This document shows, piece by piece, positions 20,826 through 25,794 of a stretch of DNA of 25,794 bases. This DNA is from an uncultured Dermabacter sp. (lineage in GTDB: Bacteria > Actinomycetota > Actinomycetes > Actinomycetales > Dermabacteraceae). The stretch lies in the NCBI GenBank assembly GCA_947252755.1, contig CAMXWV010000015.1, positions 1 through 25,794 on the forward strand, in the 5' to 3' direction. Every line of letters starts with the position of its first letter. The first letter of the stretch is position 1. Below the pieces are notes generated by a model. That model ran no database searches. It was not told the origin of the DNA and saw nothing but the letters and a program-made list of their open reading frames with translations. A program made the position numbers and the translations under genes.

Positions 20826-23800
20826 ATGAAGCGCATGGGCGTTGACGTCGGCGGCACATTCACCGACCTGTACTACAGCGAAGACTCCACTCGCCGGGTG
20901 GTCATCGAAAAGGTGCCCTCCACCCCGCATGATCCGTCCGAGGCAGTGATCAACGGGCTGACCCGCCTGTGTGAGAAGGCTGGTGTGGAGCTCAGCGAAG
21001 TCGACCAGCTGGTGCACGGCACCACCGTGGCCACCAACATCGCCCTGACCCACAAGGGTGCCACGGTGGGCATGATCACCACCGAGGGCTTTCGGGACAT
21101 CCTCCATATCGCCCGCCATAAGAAGCCGTTCAACTTCTCCCTCCAGCAGGACCTGCCCTGGCAGCAGTACCCCCTGGTCAAGCGCCGCCACCGCCTCACC
21201 GTGAAGGAGCGCCTGTCCGCTCCCAACGGCGAGGTGCTGATCCCGCTGGATGAGGATGCGGTGCGTGCCAAGGCCCGCCAGCTGAAAGCCGACGGCGTGA
21301 AGTCTGTGGCGATCTGCTTCCTGCACTCCTACCTCAACCCGGCGCATGAGCTGCGCGCCAAGGAGATCGTGCTGGAAGAGTTCCCGGAGGCATTCGTGTC
21401 CACCTCACATGAGGTGGTGCCGCTGTACCGCGAGTTTGAGCGCTTCTCCACCACTGCTCTCAACGCGTTCGTGGGTCCGAAGGTGTCCAAGTACCTCACT
21501 CGTCTCAACAAGGCCGTCACAGAGATGGGCTACAAGCGCGAGATGCTGCTCATGCAGTCCAACGGCGGCATGGTCCCCATCTTGAAGGCTGCTGAACACC
21601 CCGTGAACCTGCTGATGTCCGGGCCCGTCGGCGGCCTCATCGGCGGCATCTGGTCCGCTAAGAAGTCAGGGTTTGAGAATGTGGTGACCCTGGACATCGG
21701 CGGCACCTCAGCTGACATCGGTGTGGCGCACAAGGGCCAGATGCGGATGCGCCACCTGCTGGACACTAAGGTGGGCGCCTACCAGGCGATGGTGCCGATG
21801 GTTGATATCGACACCATCGGCGCGGGCGGCGGCTCCATCGCGTTCGTGGATGACGGCGGCGTGTTCCGAGTGGGCCCGCAATCCGCGGGCGCAACCCCCG
21901 GTCCCGCCTGCTACGGTCACGGCGGCGAAGAGCCCACCTCCACTGATGCTCAGCTGCTGCTGGGCCGCATGCGCGCCAAGCGAATGCTCGCCGGTGACGA
22001 GATGGCACTGGATATCGACGCATCCCGCGCAGCCATGGAGCCGGTGGCGAAAACACTGGACATGTCCATCGAAGAGGCCGCAATGGGCGCCCTCCAGATC
22101 CAGAAGTTCGGCATGACCCAGGCGATCGAACAGAACTCGGTGCGCCGCGGGTATGACCCGCGTGACTTCACCCTGGTGGCCGGAGGCGGCGCGGGCGCGC
22201 TGTTCGCCTGTGAGATCGCAGCCGAGCTGGATATTCCGAAGGTGCTCATCCCCGCTCACCCCGGCATCATCGCCGCCACCGGCCTGCTCGCGTCGGACCA
22301 GAAGTACGAGTTCATGAGCACTGCTCGCTTCACCTTCCCGCAGGAGGACTTCTCCATTGCGGAGCTGAGAACTCTGTTCGAGGACCTGGAGCAGCAGGCT
22401 CACGTTCAGTTTGACGATGATGGTGTGGCCGCTGACCGTCGCAGCCTTGAATGGCTGGCCGACGCGCGCTACGTGGGCCAGGGCTACGAGGTCCGCGTTG
22501 AGGTTCCGGATATCAAGGGAGACGCGGACGCATGGCAGGAGTCCATGATCGCGGCGTTCCACGAAGCGCACGAGGCCGAGTACGGCCACCGCTTCGCCGA
22601 TGGCCACGTGGAGATCGTCAACATCCGCGTGGTGGGCTACGGCCGCATCGAAGATCTGCCGGCACCGAAGAATGAAGCCTCCGGAACGGACCTGAAGTCC
22701 GCTGAGGTGGCCCGTCAGGAGACCTTCTTTGACGTGGACGGCAAGCCGAAGGGCATGGAGACCCCGTTCTACGACCGGGAGAAGCTCGGAGTGGGCGTGA
22801 GGATCGAGGGTCCAGCCGTGATCGAGCAGTACGACTCGACCGTGGTGATCCCGCCGAAGTTCACCGCTGAGATCGATGACGCGAATAACATCGTGATCAC
22901 CACCCCGGTGCACGAGGGCAAGAACGACGCGGAACTCGCTGAGCCGATTCTGATGCGCGTGATCGGCGGCGCGTTCACCGCGGCCGCGAAGGAGATGGCA
23001 TCGGTTCTGTTCCGCATGTCCTACTCCTCGATCATCCGCGAGTCTGAGGACCTGGGCGCGGGCATCTTCGACAATGACGGCAACACGCTGGCGGAGTCCG
23101 ACTCCACCCCGATGTTCATGGGGGCCATGCCGAAGATCGTGAAGGCGATCATCCGACTGGCCGGAGATGACATCCACGAGGGTGACATCTTCATGCACAA
23201 CGACCCGTACGAGGGCAATACGCACTCGCCGGACGTTGCGATCATCACCCCGATCTTCCACGACGGGAAGCGGATCGGATTCGCGGGTGCGTCGGGCCAG
23301 CTGCTGGACATCGGTGGCGCCTACCCGGGACTGGCCGTGGACCTGGTGGACAACCAAGCGGAGGGCCAGATCTTCAGGGCGCTGAAGATTCAGGACAAGG
23401 GGGTTCGCCAGAACACGCTGCTCAAGCAGATCTTCACCAACACCCGCACACCCACTCAGAACGAGGGCGATATCGAAGCGATGATCGCCGCGTGCGCTCT
23501 GGCCACGAACCGGGTGCTGGAACTCGTGGAGCGCTACGGCGCGGACGCAGTGGAGCGCGCTGGCAACCACTGGCTCACCTATTCCGAGGCGATGCTGCGC
23601 CAGGAGATCGCGAAACTCCCCGACGGTGTGTACGAAGCGCCGATGGGCTACCTCGACGATGATGGCAAGAACTACGGCCGCAAACTGCCGCTGAAGGTGA
23701 CTGTGGAGATCCGGGGAGACGAGATCATCTACGATCTCACCGGCTCCGCAGCCCAGGTGGAGACCTCCTACAACTGCCCGTTCGAAGGCACCACTGTCTC

Positions 23801-24752
23801 TGCTTTCAGCTTCATCACCCGCATGATCTTCCTGGATGAGGCCGCACACCCCGTGTTCGTGCCGCAGAACGAGGGAATCCTGCGTCCGATCACCGTGATC
23901 GCTCCCGAAGGCTCCATCTTCAACCCGAAGTATCCAGCCGCCTGCGGAGCGCGCTTCGGACAGGTGCAGCGCGTGGTTGACCTGGCACTGGAGGCGCTCG
24001 CCCCCGTGATCCCGAAGAAGATCACCGCCGGCAACTCCGCCCACATCCACTTCATGTCCTACTCCGGATGGGATGAGAAGCAGGGCGAGTACTGGGTGTA
24101 CCTCGAGGTGAACGAGGGCTCCTACGGGGCCCGCCCGAAGGGTGATGGCCTCGACTCGGTGGACAACCTCATCGCGAACACGCGTAACAACCCGATTGAG
24201 GAGCTTGAGTTCCGCTTCCCGATGCGCACCGACCGGTACGAGCTGCGCACCGATGTGCCGGCCGCACCCGGCAAATACCGTGGCGGCATCGGCGTGGTCC
24301 GCGAGAATCACTTCCTGGGTGACACAGTGATCACCGCTGAGGCGGACCGCCAGGAGTCGGACGCTCCATGGGGCATCTTCGGCGGGCATGACGGCGCCAA
24401 CGCCAAGCTCACGAAGAACCCGGGCCGCGAAGGGGAGGAGTCCCTGCCCTCGAAGGTCACCGCGAAGATGTTCCGCGCTGGCGACTCCTTGGAGATCACG
24501 GTCCCCTCGGGTGGCGGCTATGGCGATCCGATCGAGCGCAAGCCGAAGTCGGTGCTCAGCGATGTGCTGGACGGCTTCACCACCGAGGAGCAGGCCCGTG
24601 AGATCTACGGTGTGGTCATCTATGAGGACCACTCCGGCGTGGACAAGGAGGCCACCAAGGCGCTGCGCGCAGAGCTGAAGGCCAAGGGGGACCGCCTCCC
24701 GGTGCGAGAAGAGGTCATCAAGGAGGGTGAGGAGGTGGCTCCGGTCATCTGA
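20826..24752 (+). CDS. Fused HyuA-HyuB ATP-dependent hydantoinase/5-oxoprolinase-type enzyme
   Basis: Predicted 1308 aa, the length of the fused (OPLAH-like) form; many bacteria encode the two halves separately. ATG at 20826 follows AAAGG by 8 nt. The HyuA half starts with the actin-like phosphate loop DVGGTFTD (7-14) and has HGTTVATN, MSGPVGGLIGG and LDIGGTSADIGV (about 289-300). The HyuB half begins near residue 700 (PILMRVIGGAFTAAAKEM) and contains HNDPYEGNTHSPDV near 791-804. It ends with VPSGGGYGDP near 1226, followed by a charged helix of about 70 residues. The family hydrolyses 5-oxoproline, N-methylhydantoin or related lactams, or carboxylates ketones, all with ATP. No small third subunit and no transporter or amino-acid gene lies beside it, so the substrate is open. 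The gene is monocistronic, closed by a hairpin. Confidence 0.92.
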   Translation: MKRMGVDVGGTFTDLYYSEDSTRRVVIEKVPSTPHDPSEAVINGLTRLCEKAGVELSEVDQLVHGTTVATNIALTHKGATVGMITTEGFRDILHIARHKKPFNFSLQQDLPWQQYPLVKRRHRLTVKERLSAPNGEVLIPLDEDAVRAKARQLKADGVKSVAICFLHSYLNPAHELRAKEIVLEEFPEAFVSTSHEVVPLYREFERFSTTALNAFVGPKVSKYLTRLNKAVTEMGYKREMLLMQSNGGMVPILKAAEHPVNLLMSGPVGGLIGGIWSAKKSGFENVVTLDIGGTSADIGVAHKGQMRMRHLLDTKVGAYQAMVPMVDIDTIGAGGGSIAFVDDGGVFRVGPQSAGATPGPACYGHGGEEPTSTDAQLLLGRMRAKRMLAGDEMALDIDASRAAMEPVAKTLDMSIEEAAMGALQIQKFGMTQAIEQNSVRRGYDPRDFTLVAGGGAGALFACEIAAELDIPKVLIPAHPGIIAATGLLASDQKYEFMSTARFTFPQEDFSIAELRTLFEDLEQQAHVQFDDDGVAADRRSLEWLADARYVGQGYEVRVEVPDIKGDADAWQESMIAAFHEAHEAEYGHRFADGHVEIVNIRVVGYGRIEDLPAPKNEASGTDLKSAEVARQETFFDVDGKPKGMETPFYDREKLGVGVRIEGPAVIEQYDSTVVIPPKFTAEIDDANNIVITTPVHEGKNDAELAEPILMRVIGGAFTAAAKEMASVLFRMSYSSIIRESEDLGAGIFDNDGNTLAESDSTPMFMGAMPKIVKAIIRLAGDDIHEGDIFMHNDPYEGNTHSPDVAIITPIFHDGKRIGFAGASGQLLDIGGAYPGLAVDLVDNQAEGQIFRALKIQDKGVRQNTLLKQIFTNTRTPTQNEGDIEAMIAACALATNRVLELVERYGADAVERAGNHWLTYSEAMLRQEIAKLPDGVYEAPMGYLDDDGKNYGRKLPLKVTVEIRGDEIIYDLTGSAAQVETSYNCPFEGTTVSAFSFITRMIFLDEAAHPVFVPQNEGILRPITVIAPEGSIFNPKYPAACGARFGQVQRVVDLALEALAPVIPKKITAGNSAHIHFMSYSGWDEKQGEYWVYLEVNEGSYGARPKGDGLDSVDNLIANTRNNPIEELEFRFPMRTDRYELRTDVPAAPGKYRGGIGVVRENHFLGDTVITAEADRQESDAPWGIFGGHDGANAKLTKNPGREGEESLPSKVTAKMFRAGDSLEITVPSGGGYGDPIERKPKSVLSDVLDGFTTEEQAREIYGVVIYEDHSGVDKEATKALRAELKAKGDRLPVREEVIKEGEEVAPVI

Positions 24753-25118
24753 CCGAAATCCTCTGCCAGCCGCTGTCCGTCACAGTCCGCGACGGTCGGC
24801 TTGGCGAACCCGGCGCGGGCCGCAGTCTGATCCACTGCGGCCCGCACCGCTGTGCTCGCCGGACCTGCTGGTGCGCAGTGAGCTGGCACATGGATCTCCG
24901 TCACAGAACCTCGGGTGATCTGAACCATAGCGAGGGTGGTGCGCCTAGTTGAGGGAAACCGCGTCTGACCAGGGAGAAGGGGGCGCAGGTTGGGGTGTTT
25001 GATCCAGAGCAGCAGGGAGAGCATCAGTGGTTGGCCGCCTCGCCGTGCCGCCGTTCGGTCAGAAAGGAGTACGCTGGCACTGACAATCCCTTTCCGTTAA
25101 TACTTTAAGGAGCTGACC
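24753..25118. other. Intergenic region between hyuAB and the GlsB-like gene
   Basis: Besides the hairpin at 24815-24845, this 366-nt stretch holds no gene I can support. AT-richer sequence at 25080-25107 (TGACAATCC...TTAATACTTT) probably contains the promoter of the downstream gene, but no pair of elements with normal spacing fits. AAGGAG at 25107-25112 is its ribosome-binding site. Confidence 0.5.
24815..24845. terminator. Terminator after hyuAB
   Basis: Perfect 12-bp arms (24815-24826 and 24834-24845) with a 7-nt loop, about 60 nt after the stop codon. No clear T-run follows. Confidence 0.7.
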
Positions 25119-25403
25119 ATGGGTCTTCTGTGGGCAATCATTTCTTGGATCATCATCGGTGCCATCATCGGCCTGATCGCACGCGCCATCATGCCGGGCC
25201 GTCAGGCAATGAGCCTGGGCGCCACCATTGTTCTCGGCGTTGTGGGCGCTATCGTCGGCGGCTTCCTTGGTGGCCTTCTTGGCAGCAAGGGCGTTTCGGG
25301 CGTCATGAATGATCCGTGGAGCATCTGGACCATCGTTCTGTCTGTGATCGGCGCGCTGATCGTCATGTTTGTGTACGGTCTCGCCACCGGTCGCCGCAAC
25401 TGA
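25119..25403 (+). CDS. GlsB/YeaQ/YmgE-family small membrane protein
   Basis: Predicted 94 aa. ATG at 25119 follows AAGGAG by 6 nt. Three hydrophobic segments are visible: LLWAIISWIIIGAIIGLIARAIM (3-25), a Gly-rich ATIVLGVVGAIVGGFLGGLLG (35-55) and IWTIVLSVIGALIVMFVYGLA (69-89). A PGR loop follows the first segment, which is the family hallmark (GLIARALMPG). These transglycosylase-associated-type proteins are linked to general stress and the envelope, but their biochemical function is unknown. It stands alone and ends at a textbook terminator. Confidence 0.92.
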   Translation: MGLLWAIISWIIIGAIIGLIARAIMPGRQAMSLGATIVLGVVGAIVGGFLGGLLGSKGVSGVMNDPWSIWTIVLSVIGALIVMFVYGLATGRRN

Positions 25404-25418
25404 TCTCCTCTCCTCAGA

Positions 25419-25454
25419 GGAAGGCCGCCTCCGCATCGTCGGAGGCGGCCTTCC
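25419..25454 (+). terminator. Rho-independent terminator after the GlsB-like gene
   Basis: Perfect 15-bp arms (25419-25433 and 25440-25454), a 6-nt loop and a TTATT tail, 15 nt after the stop. Confidence 0.93.
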
Positions 25455-25526
25455 TTATTGACACGGCTCACCACCGTGGAAGCGGCACACCCGTCAGCTG
25501 AGAGCAGATGTGGGCGGATGCTCGCC

Positions 25527-25532
25527 TATACT
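25527..25532 (+). promoter_or_regulatory. -10 element of tRNA-Lys
   Basis: TATACT lies 21 nt before the mature tRNA 5' end, so transcription would start about 15 nt upstream of the tRNA. No clear -35 match is seen. Confidence 0.5.
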
Positions 25533-25553
25533 GGTTCAGCCGCCGCGCGGCAG

Positions 25554-25628
25554 GGGCCTTTAGCTCAGCGGTAGAGCATCGGACTTTTAATCCGTTGGTC
25601 GTGGGTTCGATCCCCACAGGGCCCACCA
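25554..25628 (+). tRNA. tRNA-Lys (anticodon TTT)
   Basis: The acceptor stem pairs 25554-25560 with 25618-25624 with one G-U pair. The anticodon loop CTTTTAA gives TTT. The T arm is GTGGG-TTCGATC-CCCAC, and CCA is encoded at the 3' end. All stems pair well. Confidence 0.96.
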
Positions 25629-25677
25629 GAAGGTCGTTGTTCAAACCGGCGACATTACCGGTTTGAGACCTCGATTC

Positions 25678-25705
25678 AGTGGCCCGCCCCTCGTGGCGGG
25701 CCGCT
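25678..25705. terminator. Hairpins after tRNA-Lys
   Basis: An 11-bp stem (25678-25688 with 25695-25705, one G-U pair) has a 6-nt loop. A second hairpin just before it pairs TCAAACCGG (25641-25649) with CCGGTTTGA (25658-25666). Together they probably end the tRNA transcript; neither has a long T-run. Confidence 0.6.
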
Positions 25706-25794
25706 ATCGTCTGCACACCAGGGTCGAAGAACGCGTTGAAGGGGCTGATGCAGGAACAGGTGACAGATTCGGTTTCTTGTTCAGGCCGCTAACG

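Noticed and set aside
21708..24632. 974-codon open frame antisense to hyuAB
   Set aside because: High-G+C genes leave long open antisense frames; its composition (Val/Leu/His/Arg) mirrors the sense codons, and the sense protein is clearly conserved.
25468..25716. 82-codon reading frame on the minus strand over tRNA-Lys
   Set aside because: Its translation (GIEPTTNGLKVRCSTAELKA) is the familiar spurious product read antisense to a tRNA; no RBS and no protein-like sequence.

Overview
The window looks like a chromosomal segment of a high-G+C Gram-positive bacterium (Actinomycetota, probably a Micrococcales-type genus). The reasons are the strong G/C preference at third codon positions, frequent GTG and TTG starts, a class Ib NrdHIEF ribonucleotide reductase, TTGTCCACA-like DnaA boxes, a TGGGAGCGCTCCCA-type LacI operator, and a FurA-like regulator next to a catalase. 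The species cannot be fixed from sequence alone. No rRNA, CRISPR array, transposase, integrase or phage gene was found.

Layout. 5-2181: tRNA-Glu, a soluble SPFH/slipin-like protein and a 2-hydroxyacid dehydrogenase, both on the minus strand. 2214-4296: an oxidative-stress pair, a probably leaderless and self-regulated Fur-family gene followed by a monofunctional catalase, closed by a bidirectional terminator. 4327-5348 (minus): plsC overlapping a universal stress protein gene. 5457-6785: a divergent Gfo/Idh/MocA-like protein that lacks the usual catalytic Lys. 6789-9978: nrdH-nrdI-nrdE, preceded by five co-oriented DnaA-box-like sequences and three NrdR-box-like sequences. 10075-14252 (minus): a LacI regulator, a lipoprotein and two permeases, forming a CUT1 sugar importer without its own ATPase. 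14481-16439 (plus): a low-G+C ABC-2 exporter pair with an unexplained leader. 16523-19280: a very G+C-rich ABC-2 exporter pair (minus) and a divergent TetR regulator. 19501-20472: nrdF. 20826-24752: a fused HyuA-HyuB hydantoinase/oxoprolinase-type enzyme. 25119-25403: a small GlsB/YeaQ-type membrane protein. 25554-25628: tRNA-Lys.

How the genes relate. NrdHIE and NrdF make one enzyme, but nrdF lies about 9.5 kb downstream of nrdE. The sugar importer and two unrelated ABC exporters of contrasting base composition fill the gap. The nrdHIE promoter region carries signals expected to link it to replication initiation (DnaA) and dNTP status (NrdR). No such boxes were found before nrdF.

The parts most worth a second look are the nrd control region, the mosaic cargo between nrdE and nrdF, the 270-nt open leader before the low-G+C exporter, and the catalytically altered Gfo/Idh/MocA protein with its Pro-Glu tail.
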